Of a stretch of DNA of 64,000 nucleotides, positions 30,302 through 37,872 are shown in pieces. The position numbers and the translations under genes are program-made. The notes beneath the pieces are model-generated. The model saw only the letters and a program-made list of their open reading frames with translations, did not search any database and was not told the origin of the DNA. Each line of letters starts with the position of its first letter. Within the stretch, counting starts at the first letter, position 1. This DNA comes from CAZNMF01 sp035547155. GTDB lineage: Bacteria > Acidobacteriota > Vicinamibacteria > Vicinamibacterales > SCN-69-37. The stretch lies in assembly GCA_035547155.1 (NCBI GenBank), contig DASZVJ010000034.1, forward strand, positions 8,035-72,034, given 5' to 3'.

Positions 30302-31800
30302 CGAACGAATCGACTCGACACGCGCCGCTCGCGATGGATGCGGCGACGTTTCGCACGCTCGGCCATCGCCTCGTCGATCAGCTCGCGGCGTCGCTCGAGG
30401 CGATCGCGCGCGGACCAGTCACGCACGACGAGTCCCCATCGGCTGTGCGCCAGGCGCTCGATCTCTCTGGCCCGCTTCCCGAGTCGGGCACCGATCCCGG
30501 CGCGCTGCTCGAGCGCACTGCGCAGCGGCTGTTCGCACATTCGCTGTTCAACGCGCATCCGCGCTTCTTCGGCTACATCACGGCGGGGCCCGCGCCCATC
30601 GGCGTGCTCGGCGATTTCCTCGCGTCGGCGATCAACGCGAACGCCGGCTCGTGGACGCTGGCGCCGGCTGCGACGGAGATCGAAGCGCAGACCGTGCGCT
30701 GGATCGCCGAGCTCATCGGCTATCCGGCCACGTGCGGCGGTCTGCTCGTCAGCGGCGGCAACATGGCGAACATCGTCTGTTTTCTCGCCGCGCGCGCCGC
30801 GAACGCCAAGTGGAACGTGCGCGAACGCGGCGTCGTTGGCGCGGCCGGACAACGTCTGCGCGTCTATGGATCGGCCGAGACGCACACGTGGATTCAGAAG
30901 GCGGCAGATATCGGCGGCCTCGGTACCGACGCGATTCGATGGATTCCGACGGACGCGGATCTCCGCATGGACGTCGCCGCCCTCCTCAAGCAGATCGAGA
31001 CGGACACGGCGGCGGGCGACGTGCCGTGTCTGGTGGTCGGGACGGCGGGATCGGTGAGCACGGGCGCCGTCGATCCGCTGCACGACCTCGCCGCCGTGTG
31101 CAAGGCACACGGCATCTGGTTCCACGTCGACGGCGCGTACGGCGGCTTCGCGGCGGCGCTGCCCGACGCGCCCGCTGATCTCCACGCGCTGGCGTTGGCC
31201 GATTCGGTCGCGGTCGATCCACACAAGTGGCTCTATGCGCCGCTCGAGGCGGGATGCACGCTCGTGCGTGATCCCGAGCGTCTGCGCGAGGCGTTCGCCT
31301 ATCATCCGCCGTACTACCACTTCGACGAGCACGCGACGAACTACGTCGATTACGGCCCGCAGAACTCGCGCGGCTTTCGCGCGCTCAAGGTATGGCTCGC
31401 GCTGCAACACGCCGGTGCCGCGGGCTATCGCACCATGATCGCGGATGACATCGCGCTGTCTCGCGCGATGGCCGACGCCGTGCGCCGCCATGACGATCTC
31501 GAGCTCGTCACACAAGGGCTGAGCATCACGACGTTCCGCTGCGTGCCTCGCGACCTGCGATCGCGGATCGGAGACGAGACGGTCGAGCGCCATCTCGATG
31601 CGCTCAACCGCACCGTGCTCGATCGCGTGCAGCGTGGCGGGGACACGTTCGTCTCGAACGCCGTCATTCGCGGCCGCTACGTGCTCCGAGCCTGCATCGT
31701 CAATTTCCGGACGACGCGCGCCGACGTGGACGCGACGGTCGAGATCGCGGCGCGACTGGGACGCGAGGTCCACGCGGAGCTGGCGCACGCGCCACGCTGA
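30298..31800 (+). CDS. PLP-dependent group II decarboxylase (aromatic amino acid type)
   Basis: 500 residues, start coupled to the deacetylase stop and preceded by GGAG. It is fold type I PLP enzyme: SGGNMANIV phosphate-binding loop, H196 in AETHTW stacking on the cofactor, D278 in FHVDGAYGG and the Schiff-base K310 in SVAVDPHKWLYAPLEAG. The N-terminal HPRFFGYITAGPAPIGVLGDFL is typical of aromatic-L-amino-acid and tyrosine decarboxylase relatives. The substrate is uncertain. Pairing with a PIG-L deacetylase suggests a small biosynthetic or detoxifying step rather than plain amine production. Confidence 0.88.
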   Translation: MTNESTRHAPLAMDAATFRTLGHRLVDQLAASLEAIARGPVTHDESPSAVRQALDLSGPLPESGTDPGALLERTAQRLFAHSLFNAHPRFFGYITAGPAPIGVLGDFLASAINANAGSWTLAPAATEIEAQTVRWIAELIGYPATCGGLLVSGGNMANIVCFLAARAANAKWNVRERGVVGAAGQRLRVYGSAETHTWIQKAADIGGLGTDAIRWIPTDADLRMDVAALLKQIETDTAAGDVPCLVVGTAGSVSTGAVDPLHDLAAVCKAHGIWFHVDGAYGGFAAALPDAPADLHALALADSVAVDPHKWLYAPLEAGCTLVRDPERLREAFAYHPPYYHFDEHATNYVDYGPQNSRGFRALKVWLALQHAGAAGYRTMIADDIALSRAMADAVRRHDDLELVTQGLSITTFRCVPRDLRSRIGDETVERHLDALNRTVLDRVQRGGDTFVSNAVIRGRYVLRACIVNFRTTRADVDATVEIAARLGREVHAELAHAPR

Positions 31801-31835
31801 CGGCCCAATCCTTTTTCGAAGTCAGGAGGGGCCGG

Positions 31836-32156
31836 ATGGCCTGGATGCTCTTGGTTGCGGCCGGTGTGCTCGAAGTCGTCTGGGCGTTCGCGATGAAGCG
31901 CTCGGCCGGTTTCACGAAGCCGGCCGCGTCGCTCGTCACGATCATCGCGATGCTCGCCAGCTTCGGTCTCTTGTCGATCTCGATGAAGACGCTGCCGCTC
32001 GGCACCGCGTACACGACGTGGACCGGCATCGGCGCCGTCGGCGCGTTCCTCGTCGGCGTCTTCGTGCTCGGAGAGCCGTTGACGATGACGCGCGGCCTCG
32101 CCGCTGCGCTCATCGTGGCGGGGCTGATTTTGATGAAGGTGTCGGCGGCGAGCTGA
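31836..32156 (+). CDS. SMR transporter, Gdx/SugE type (guanidinium exporter)
   Basis: 106 residues, four membrane helices, AGGAGG ribosome-binding site. E13 in GVLEVVWAFAMK is the essential proton- and substrate-binding glutamate. AFAMKRSAGFTKP and LPLGTAYTTWTGIGAVGAF are the signatures that separate guanidinium exporters (Gdx) from polyaromatic-cation exporters (EmrE/Qac). It works as an inner-membrane antiparallel dimer, exporting guanidinium in exchange for protons. Only 35 bases separate it from the gene before, so there is no room for a guanidine riboswitch. It is probably expressed with the decarboxylase. Confidence 0.88.
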   Translation: MAWMLLVAAGVLEVVWAFAMKRSAGFTKPAASLVTIIAMLASFGLLSISMKTLPLGTAYTTWTGIGAVGAFLVGVFVLGEPLTMTRGLAAALIVAGLILMKVSAAS

Positions 32157-32175
32157 TCCGCCGCACGCGCACGTC

Positions 32176-32511
32176 TCAGGCGATTTCCATCACGCGCTGA
32201 ATCGCGGACACCAGCTCGTTGAACTCGGCGCGCTCGTCGGAGAGATGCTTGCGTCCCGCTTTCGTCAGGGTGTAGTAGCGCGCGCGGCGATTGTTCTCGG
32301 ATGGTCCCCACTCGGCGTCGACGTAGCCGTTGAGCAGCAGCCGCTGCAGCGCGGGATACAGCGAGCTTTCGCCGACCTGCAGCACGTCCTGCGAGAGCAC
32401 CTTCAGCCGCTGCGCGATGCCGTAGCCGTGCATCGTCTCGCGCGCGAGCAGACGCAGGATCAACAGGTCGAGCGTGCCGGGCAGCAGATCCGGCGGAACC
32501 GAACGGGCCAT
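32176..32511 (-). CDS. PadR-family regulator without a neighbouring permease
   Basis: 111 residues with AGGAG before the ATG at 32511. It has a single PadR winged helix: LLPGTLDLLILRLL, MHGYGIAQRLKVLS, GESSLYPALQRLLLNGYV and NNRRARYYTLTKAGRK. The usual Glu-Glu-Gly before SLYPAL is Val-Gly-Glu-Ser here. No ADOP permease is adjacent, unlike the other four. It converges on the gdx gene and diverges from a methyltransferase, whose expression it may also affect. Confidence 0.88.
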   Translation of the reverse strand: MARSVPPDLLPGTLDLLILRLLARETMHGYGIAQRLKVLSQDVLQVGESSLYPALQRLLLNGYVDAEWGPSENNRRARYYTLTKAGRKHLSDERAEFNELVSAIQRVMEIA

Positions 32512-32522
32512 GACGTTCTCCT

Positions 32523-32570
32523 ATCGACTTACGATGGAAGAGTGTGCGCGACCGGTGCGGTGGAAGTCAA
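32523..32570 (-). promoter_or_regulatory. padR promoter and possible operator
   Basis: On the minus strand TTGACT (32570-32565) and a weak CACACT (32546-32541) are spaced 18 bases apart. ATCG and CGAT arms with a 5-base spacer (32523-32535) lie at the predicted transcript start, fitting autorepression. Confidence 0.4.
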
Positions 32571-32679
32571 CTTGCGCCAGATCAAAGACGTGCTCGGACG
32601 GCCGCGCGAGACTGGATCGCGTGGCCCTCGGATCGCCGGACGTCTTCCGGTTTCGAGGTCGAGGGCCGGGAGGCGCATC

Positions 32680-33516
32680 GTGACGGCGTCTGAACGCACA
32701 TCGACCATCGCGCACGACGAAGCGATTCCACTCGGCGCCCATCTCGACGTCGAAAAAATGCCGGCGCATTGGCTGATGGCGCGGCTCGGCAAGCGCGTGC
32801 TGCGGCCAGGCGGCATCGAGACGACGCGATGGCTCCTCGAACATGCGTCCGTGACGCCGCGCGACGAGGTGATCGAGCTCGCGCCCGGCCTGGGACGAAC
32901 GGCCGCGCTAATCCTGTCGCGGCAGCCGAAGAGCTACGTCGGCGTCGAGCGCGACACGCGCGCGGCACAATTCGCCGAACGTGCGCTGACGGATGCGGGC
33001 TGGCGCGACGCGCACGTCCTGCACGCGGATGCGGCGTCCGTACCGCTTCCGGACCAGGCCGCCACGCTGCTCGTCGGCGAAGCGATGCTCAGCATGCAGA
33101 CCGCGACGACGAAGCAGGCCATCATCCGCGAGGCCCATCGTCTGCTGAAGCCGGGCGGCCGCTACGTGATCCACGAGCTGGCGCTCATGCCGGACGCGAT
33201 CGATCCCGCGCTGTTCGCGCGCATTCAATCCGACCTGTCGTCCGTCATTCACGTCGGCGTCCGCATCGGAACCGTGCGCGAATGGAAACAGTGGATCGAG
33301 CAGGCGGGATTCACGATCGAACAGATGACGACCGCGCCGATGCATCTGCTCGAGCCTGCGCGTCTGATTCGCGATGAAGGCGTGGCCGGTGCGGTGCGTT
33401 TCGTCTTCAACGCTCTGCGCACGCCGGGCGCACCGCGACGTTTGCGATCCGTGCGCGGCGTCTTTCGCCGGTATCGTGAGCACCTGTGCGCGATTGGCGT
33501 GATCGCGCGCGCCTGA
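32680..33516 (+). CDS. Class I SAM-dependent methyltransferase
   Basis: 278 residues from the GTG at 32680, picked because GGGAGG sits upstream and the preceding frame overlaps padR. The SAM-binding motif I is VIELAPGLGRTAALIL, with the acidic residue in YVGVERD, motif II in AHVLHADAASVPLPDQ and motif III in LLKPGGRYVIHEL. Family members act on small molecules such as quinones or sterols. A C-terminal basic stretch (RFVFNALRTPGAPRRLRSVRGVFRRYREHL) is seen in membrane-associated relatives. The cupin gene follows 13 bases after the stop. Confidence 0.85.
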   Translation: MTASERTSTIAHDEAIPLGAHLDVEKMPAHWLMARLGKRVLRPGGIETTRWLLEHASVTPRDEVIELAPGLGRTAALILSRQPKSYVGVERDTRAAQFAERALTDAGWRDAHVLHADAASVPLPDQAATLLVGEAMLSMQTATTKQAIIREAHRLLKPGGRYVIHELALMPDAIDPALFARIQSDLSSVIHVGVRIGTVREWKQWIEQAGFTIEQMTTAPMHLLEPARLIRDEGVAGAVRFVFNALRTPGAPRRLRSVRGVFRRYREHLCAIGVIARA

Positions 33517-33529
33517 GGAGACACGACCG

Positions 33530-33886
33530 ATGTCCTCGAAGCCGTCATCGCTCCCGCCCGCCGAAGTCCTGCCGCTGCACGGGCTGATTACGTCGACCGA
33601 ACAGGGCATCGCCAGCCGCGTGCTGGCGAAGACGGACGGCGGCAATCTGACGCTGTTCGCGTTCGACGCCGGACAGGAGCTCAGCGAGCACACGTCGCCC
33701 TTCGACGCGCTCGTCATCGTCGTCGAGGGCGTCCTCGCGCTGACGATCGGCGGACGGCAGGTCCGCGCGACACCGGGCACCATCGTCCGGATGCCCGCGA
33801 ACGTGCCGCACGCGGTCGAAGCGATCGAGGCGGCGCGGATGCTGCTGGTGATGCTACGAGACATCAAGCCCGCGCCTCCTGCGTAA
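33530..33886 (+). CDS. Cupin-domain protein
   Basis: 118 residues forming one small beta-barrel cupin. Motif 1 is read around LSEHTSPFDALVIVVEGVLALTIGG (His and Glu positions of the metal site). Motif 2 is GTIVRMPANVPHAVEAIEAARML with its His. The usual first motif has HxH; here only one His is seen, so metal binding may be weak. It is probably cotranscribed with the methyltransferase. Such stand-alone cupins are often linked to nitrosative or redox stress genes, but no function can be fixed. Confidence 0.8.
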   Translation: MSSKPSSLPPAEVLPLHGLITSTEQGIASRVLAKTDGGNLTLFAFDAGQELSEHTSPFDALVIVVEGVLALTIGGRQVRATPGTIVRMPANVPHAVEAIEAARMLLVMLRDIKPAPPA

Positions 33887-33917
33887 CTTCGATGCCGCCC
33901 GCGGGCGCGTATTCGTC

Positions 33918-33945
33918 AACTTTGAACTTCGAACTTCGAACTTTC
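33918..33945. repeat. Heptamer tandem repeat, four units of AACTTYG/C
   Basis: Four 7-bp units (AACTTTG, AACTTCG, AACTTCG, AACTTTC) lie directly upstream of the Crp/Fnr gene. The TTCGAA junctions make it locally self-complementary. Unit length and copy number equal those of the array at 1145-1172. Confidence 0.65.
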
Positions 33946-33968
33946 TGAGCTCGCCTTAAGATGTTCGC

Positions 33969-34664
33969 GTGCCACCACACGCGCGGCCGCTGGGCTCCGT
34001 GCCGCTGTTCGAGGGACTGGACGATCGCGCGCTCGAGGCGGTCGCTGCCGACGCGCGTCTCGCCCGTGCGGCCGCGGGGCGCGCGTTCTTTCGCGAAGGC
34101 GAGCCGGCGCGCGCGTTCTATGTGCTGGCGCGTGGCCGCGTGAAATTCACGCAGGTGTCAGCAGAAGGCCACGAAGTCATCCTTCGCGTCATCGGGCCTG
34201 GCGAGCCCTTCGGCGGCGTCGCCGCGCTCGTCGATAACGGGACCTATCCCGTTACCGCGCGTGCGGTCGAGCCGTCCGACGCCCACGCGTGGGACGGCAC
34301 TCGTATTGCGGCGCTCATGCAGCGATTTCCGATCGTGGCGATCAACGCGGCGCGGATGATCGCCGATCGCTTCCACGACCTGCAGCGTCAGCATCGCGAG
34401 CTGATGACCGAGCGCGTCGAACGGCGCATCGCTCGCGCGATCCTGCGGCTTCTCGATCAGAGCGGGCGGCGTGTGGAGGCCGGCGTCGAGATTGGCTTCC
34501 CGCTCTCGCGTCAGGATTTGGCGCAGATGACGGGCACCACGCTGTTCACCGTGAGCCGGACACTGCATCGCTGGGAGGAGGCGGGCCTCATCGCCGCCGC
34601 GCGTCGCCGCGTCGTGATCCGGGAGCCTCATCGTCTCGTACGGATCGCGGAAGATCTGCCTTGA
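33969..34664 (+). CDS. Crp/Fnr-family transcriptional regulator
   Basis: 231 residues from a GTG; no clear ribosome-binding site. An N-terminal cyclic-nucleotide-binding-like barrel (about 15-120; FYVLARGRVKFTQV, RVIGPGEPFGGVAAL) is followed by the dimer helix and a winged helix with LSRQDLAQMTGTTLFTVSRTLHRWEEAGLI. The S-R of the recognition helix is kept, while the Glu found in FNR is Phe here. There are no N-terminal cysteines, so it is not an Fe-S FNR; a heme-type Dnr/NnrR or ligand-free member is more likely. Nearby perfect TTGCG-N4-CGCAA boxes before the hemerythrin and DUF2249 genes are the probable targets. Confidence 0.88.
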   Translation: MPPHARPLGSVPLFEGLDDRALEAVAADARLARAAAGRAFFREGEPARAFYVLARGRVKFTQVSAEGHEVILRVIGPGEPFGGVAALVDNGTYPVTARAVEPSDAHAWDGTRIAALMQRFPIVAINAARMIADRFHDLQRQHRELMTERVERRIARAILRLLDQSGRRVEAGVEIGFPLSRQDLAQMTGTTLFTVSRTLHRWEEAGLIAAARRRVVIREPHRLVRIAEDLP

Positions 34665-34680
34665 CGCACGCCTTTCCGAA

Positions 34681-34739
34681 CGTAGGCGACGGGCTTCAGG
34701 CCGCCGCGCGGTCCGCCGGCCTGAAGGCCGGCGGCTACG
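34681..34739. repeat. Imperfect inverted repeat (REP-like) between convergent genes
   Basis: Two arms of about 24 bp, the right one ending GCCGGCGGCTACG, pair with a few mismatches around a short loop. The right arm alone also holds the palindrome GCCGGCCTGAAGGCCGGC with one central mismatch. It sits exactly between convergent stops and may serve as a bidirectional terminator. CTGAAGGCCGGCGG-type palindromes are familiar intergenic repeats in some phyla. Confidence 0.6.
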
Positions 34740-34761
34740 TATGTCAAAGCGCTCATCGGGA

Positions 34762-35718
34762 CTAGTCGATCCGGTATCCCGTCCGCGTGCGTACGCGGTA
34801 CTCGTCGTGTCCTCGCACAGTTACCGCGACGTCGTGCCACCCGGCGGTTTCGCCGCCGAGGACGTATCGCACGGTGTAGCCGGCTCGGAAGTCCTCGATC
34901 GCACTGGTGAACGCGTTGTCGATCAGATTCGCGTTCGCGTGACCGGTGAGCGTGCCCGGCGACGGCTGCACGATTTCGATCGCCGCGGCGGTGCTGACCC
35001 GGCTGCCGGTGAGTGTGGTGAGCCGTTCGAAGAACGCGGTGGGGCGCCGCTCGGGATGTTCGACGAACGCTCGCGGGAACGAAGCCATCTCCCAACCGCT
35101 CGACGCGGTGCGCGTCACGGCGAACACGACGGCACGCGACCGGCCCGCCAGATCGAGCACGTCAGCCTCGCTCAGCACGCTGCCCGTGTCTCCGCCGTCG
35201 GCGAACACGACCGCGAGATGACGACGATCCGGCGGCACGGGCGCGGCGAGCATGACGCCGAGCACGTCGTTCAACGGCGTGTGCGTGCCCCAGTTCGATG
35301 GCTGCCCCAGCTTGACGCCCGCCGCGTCTGGCGTCACCAGCGCCGCGAGCGTCCTGATGCGATCGGCAAACGTCAGGACCGACACGCGATCGGTGGGCTT
35401 CAGATGATCGCGAATCCGGCCGATCGTGCGCTCGATCTGCGCGATCAGGACTCGACTCTGCATCTCACTCATGTCGACGGCGACGGTCAGATCGATCGGC
35501 TGCACGTCGCGCGAGACGCTCACGATCTGCTGCTCGATCCGGTTGTCGCGGACCTCGAAATCGGCGGGCCCGAGATCGAGCACCGGCGTCTTTCCGGCGA
35601 TCACGCTCACGTTGAGCTCGACGGCATGGACGCCGCCTCGGAATTGGACGGGACCGGCCGCGAATGTCGCGACGCCGAGCGCGAACATGAGCAGGATGGT
35701 CGCAACGCGCGCGCTCAT
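34762..35718 (-). CDS. VWFA-related secreted protein (acidobacterial type)
   Basis: 318 residues from the ATG at 35718, which overlaps the upstream stop (ATGA). A signal peptide (RVATILLMFALGVATFAAG) is followed by VELNVSVIAGKTPVLDLGPADFEVRDNRIEQQI, the lead-in of the VWFA-related family common in Acidobacteria. The A-domain then shows LTVAVDMSEMQ (a degenerate MIDAS DxSxS), the T of the GTHTPLNDVL segment and VVFADGGDTG. It is probably a periplasmic or surface adhesion/scaffold domain, coupled to the TPR-like protein encoded just upstream. Confidence 0.8.
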   Translation of the reverse strand: MSARVATILLMFALGVATFAAGPVQFRGGVHAVELNVSVIAGKTPVLDLGPADFEVRDNRIEQQIVSVSRDVQPIDLTVAVDMSEMQSRVLIAQIERTIGRIRDHLKPTDRVSVLTFADRIRTLAALVTPDAAGVKLGQPSNWGTHTPLNDVLGVMLAAPVPPDRRHLAVVFADGGDTGSVLSEADVLDLAGRSRAVVFAVTRTASSGWEMASFPRAFVEHPERRPTAFFERLTTLTGSRVSTAAAIEIVQPSPGTLTGHANANLIDNAFTSAIEDFRAGYTVRYVLGGETAGWHDVAVTVRGHDEYRVRTRTGYRID

Positions 35719-36791
35719 CGGCGGCTCATTTCTCTGAGCGTATCGATCCGCGCCTGAAAGAACCGCGCGTCGCCATCGCGATACGACCGCCACGGATCGA
35801 CGACGGGATCTGGCGCCGCCTTGATCGCGGCGAGCTGCTCGGCGACGTCCGCCGAGCGCTGGCGTTTCATCTGAAGCGCCATGATGGCGATTCGCGCGGA
35901 CTCGGCCGATGGCACGATCCGCAGCGCGTCCTGATACGTCGCGACAGCGTCGTCCGGCCGATCGAGTGCCTCGAGCGCCTGCCCGCGCAGCAAATGCTGC
36001 CAATAGCGATACGTGACATCGCTCGTCCACGCATCGTCGAAATCCGTGAGCACCGCCATCGCCTCTCCGGAGCGTTTCATGCGCATGAGCAGCCGCGCTG
36101 CGCGCAGCGTGGCCTCCGCACGTATCTCGCCCGCACCGGCGGCGGCTGCCTGCCGATAGTGTTTCAACGCATCGGGGCCGAGGACGTCGAGCCCTTCGGG
36201 GCGATCGATGGTGATGAGCTCGAGCGAGAATCCGCGCGCGATCTCCACCCACGGCACGACCAACACTTGCGCCTCACCAACCGGCGCCGGGACTGCTGCG
36301 ATGCGCGCGGCCATCGGCTTCACGCCCGCGCGCTCTCTCACGAACGGATCCTGAAGCGTGTCGAGAAATGCCACCGTGGTTTGATGCCAGAGCACTTCGA
36401 AGGCGTCGGCATCTGGATTCGCGCCCGGTGGTTCCGGTCGATTCGACAAGAACGTGGAGCCGAGCGTGAGGAAGCTCTCCCAGCCCTGATAGCTGTGACG
36501 TCTCCCATCCGTCGCCACGGCGATCTCGAGCATGAACGCCGCCTGCAGTCGCGTACGCGGGCCGCGCTGCCATTCGGGCAGCACGCGTGATTCGAAGTCG
36601 GCGCGAAACTGCTCGAACCGCTGCCCCGTGGTCATCGAGCTCAGCGCGTCCGACATCACACGAGGCCCCTGCGCTCGATAGGCGTCGAACAACGCGTCGG
36701 CCATCATGCGACCGGGCCGCTGCGCCAGAAGCGTCGCGCTCAGCACGATCGAGGCGCTCGCGACACACACGGTCCATCGCGGCGTTGTCAT
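35715..36791 (-). CDS. Exported TPR-like protein of unknown function
   Basis: 358 residues. A signal peptide (WTVCVASASIVLSATLLAQ) leads to a largely helical mature protein. The C-terminal part has TPR-like helices (LRAARLLMRMKRSGEAMAVLTDF, YWQHLLRGQALEALDRPDDAVATYQDALRIVPSAESARIAIMALQMKR). The N-terminal half is not recognised. Its stop overlaps the start of the VWFA gene, so the two are made together and probably work together outside the cytoplasm. This pairing is recurrent in Acidobacteria as far as I recall. Confidence 0.7.
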   Translation of the reverse strand: MTTPRWTVCVASASIVLSATLLAQRPGRMMADALFDAYRAQGPRVMSDALSSMTTGQRFEQFRADFESRVLPEWQRGPRTRLQAAFMLEIAVATDGRRHSYQGWESFLTLGSTFLSNRPEPPGANPDADAFEVLWHQTTVAFLDTLQDPFVRERAGVKPMAARIAAVPAPVGEAQVLVVPWVEIARGFSLELITIDRPEGLDVLGPDALKHYRQAAAAGAGEIRAEATLRAARLLMRMKRSGEAMAVLTDFDDAWTSDVTYRYWQHLLRGQALEALDRPDDAVATYQDALRIVPSAESARIAIMALQMKRQRSADVAEQLAAIKAAPDPVVDPWRSYRDGDARFFQARIDTLREMSRR

Positions 36792-36824
36792 TGGGCGGAG
36801 CTTGCAGTCTAGACCATCTTCCTG

Positions 36825-37442
36825 TCAGCCGCGCTCGCCGGTTTCCGCGCGCATCCGAGCGAAGACGGCCTTCCTGTCGGCGACCGAGATCTGCTTGTCG
36901 ATCATCGGATAGAGGATGTGCTCCTCTTTGACGTTGTGCGCGGCGAGCACCTCGAGCAGCGTGGACTCGTCCGCGTCGACGCTCGTCTCGTTTTCCTGGA
37001 GCGCCGCGTCGATCGAATCGAGCAAGGCTCTGATTTGACGATGCTCGGTGCGCATCACGACGGTCGGTCCGTTGTCCGTGAGCCCCGTGAGCCGCTCGAA
37101 CAGCGGAAACAGGATGTCGTCCTCCCACCCGATGTGACGCTCCAGCCGCGTCTTGAACGCGCGGTACATGGCGAGCACGGCCGGCCGATCGCCCGTCTTC
37201 GACGCACGGAACTCCTCGAGCAGTCGATCGATGTCATCGTGATCGACGGCGTAGCGGGACGAGATCGTCACCGGTGCGTCCTTCACTTCCACTTCGCGGA
37301 TCACCCATCCTTCGTCGGCCTCTTCATGCTTGCGTTCGGCGTCGACCCGCGCGGCGCGACGGCTGGCCCGAGACAGCGTGACGAACAGCACCGCCACACC
37401 AAAGACGACGGCGACGATCGCCACTGACCACTGCATCAACAT
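36825..37442 (-). CDS. Membrane-anchored hemerythrin-domain protein
   Basis: 205 residues. Residues 5-23 form one membrane helix, followed by a basic/acidic linker. The helical bundle holds the diiron ligands: H68 (YAVDHDD), H103 and E107 (ERHIGWEDDILFPLFE), H134 (RTEHRQIR), then H169 and H175 with E173/E174 (AAHNVKEEHILYPMID). The pattern is close to the RIC/YtfE-like and NO-responsive hemerythrin domains. It probably binds oxygen or nitric oxide, or repairs Fe-S centres, near the membrane. It diverges from the DUF2249 gene across a region with two Crp/Fnr boxes. Confidence 0.85.
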   Translation of the reverse strand: MLMQWSVAIVAVVFGVAVLFVTLSRASRRAARVDAERKHEEADEGWVIREVEVKDAPVTISSRYAVDHDDIDRLLEEFRASKTGDRPAVLAMYRAFKTRLERHIGWEDDILFPLFERLTGLTDNGPTVVMRTEHRQIRALLDSIDAALQENETSVDADESTLLEVLAAHNVKEEHILYPMIDKQISVADRKAVFARMRAETGERG

Positions 37443-37462
37443 GAGGCGCTCATCCAGCGTTC

Positions 37463-37504
37463 ATTCTGTCGGGCGCGCGCGTCCCCGACGTTGCGCTGGC
37501 GCAA
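37463..37504 (-). promoter_or_regulatory. Hemerythrin promoter with a Crp/Fnr-type box at -41.5
   Basis: The perfect box TTGCG-CTGG-CGCAA occupies 37491-37504. A minus-strand -10 candidate, CAGAAT, lies at 37468-37463. If transcription starts at 37456, the box centre is at exactly -41.5, the class II activator position of FNR-family proteins. The leader would be about 14 bases. Confidence 0.6.
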
Positions 37505-37527
37505 ATCGCGCGGACGGCCGTTGGTCA

Positions 37528-37541
37528 TTGCGTTTCCGCAA
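37528..37541 (+). promoter_or_regulatory. Second Crp/Fnr-type box, upstream of the DUF2249 gene
   Basis: A second perfect TTGCG-TTTC-CGCAA palindrome. At -41.5 it would put a transcript start at 37576, one base before the ATG at 37577. That implies a leaderless message; no good ribosome-binding site is seen. Confidence 0.55.
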
Positions 37542-37576
37542 CGTCCGCGGCCGACACATGCGCGATGCTCGTCGAC

Positions 37577-37837
37577 ATGACGACGCACCTGCACGTCCAG
37601 CCTGACCAGCTCTACCCGTTCGACGCGCGCGGCATCGCCAGGCGCTTCCGGCACGCCGCCGTTTTCGGCGCCCTCGACGCGCTCGTGCCGGGCGAAACGA
37701 TGCGATTCTGCAACGACCACGATCCGCTCCCGCTCCTCGCGCAGATCGAGACCCGCTACGGTAATGCCGTCGCCATCGAGTACATCCAGCGCGTGCCGGG
37801 AGAAATCGTCATCGACTTCGCGAAGCGGTCTGCCTGA
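37577..37837 (+). CDS. DUF2249-domain protein
   Basis: 86 residues from the ATG at 37577 (an ATG at 37565 would add four residues). It is the DUF2249 fold, related to TusA/SirA: PFDARGIARRF near the start, ALDALVPGETMRFCNDHDPLPLLAQIETRYG in the middle and an EYIQRVPGEIVIDFAKR end. The family is often fused or linked to hemerythrins and to NO-responsive Crp/Fnr regulators. Here the same three genes lie close together. Biochemical role unknown; it may carry sulfur or support heme/iron repair. Confidence 0.82.
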   Translation: MTTHLHVQPDQLYPFDARGIARRFRHAAVFGALDALVPGETMRFCNDHDPLPLLAQIETRYGNAVAIEYIQRVPGEIVIDFAKRSA

Positions 37838-37872
37838 GCGGCGCGATCCCGATGTAGAATCCGGCCTCGCCC

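Noticed and set aside
31801..31835. Guanidine-I riboswitch upstream of gdx
   Set aside because: Only 35 bases are available, far too short for the ykkC aptamer.
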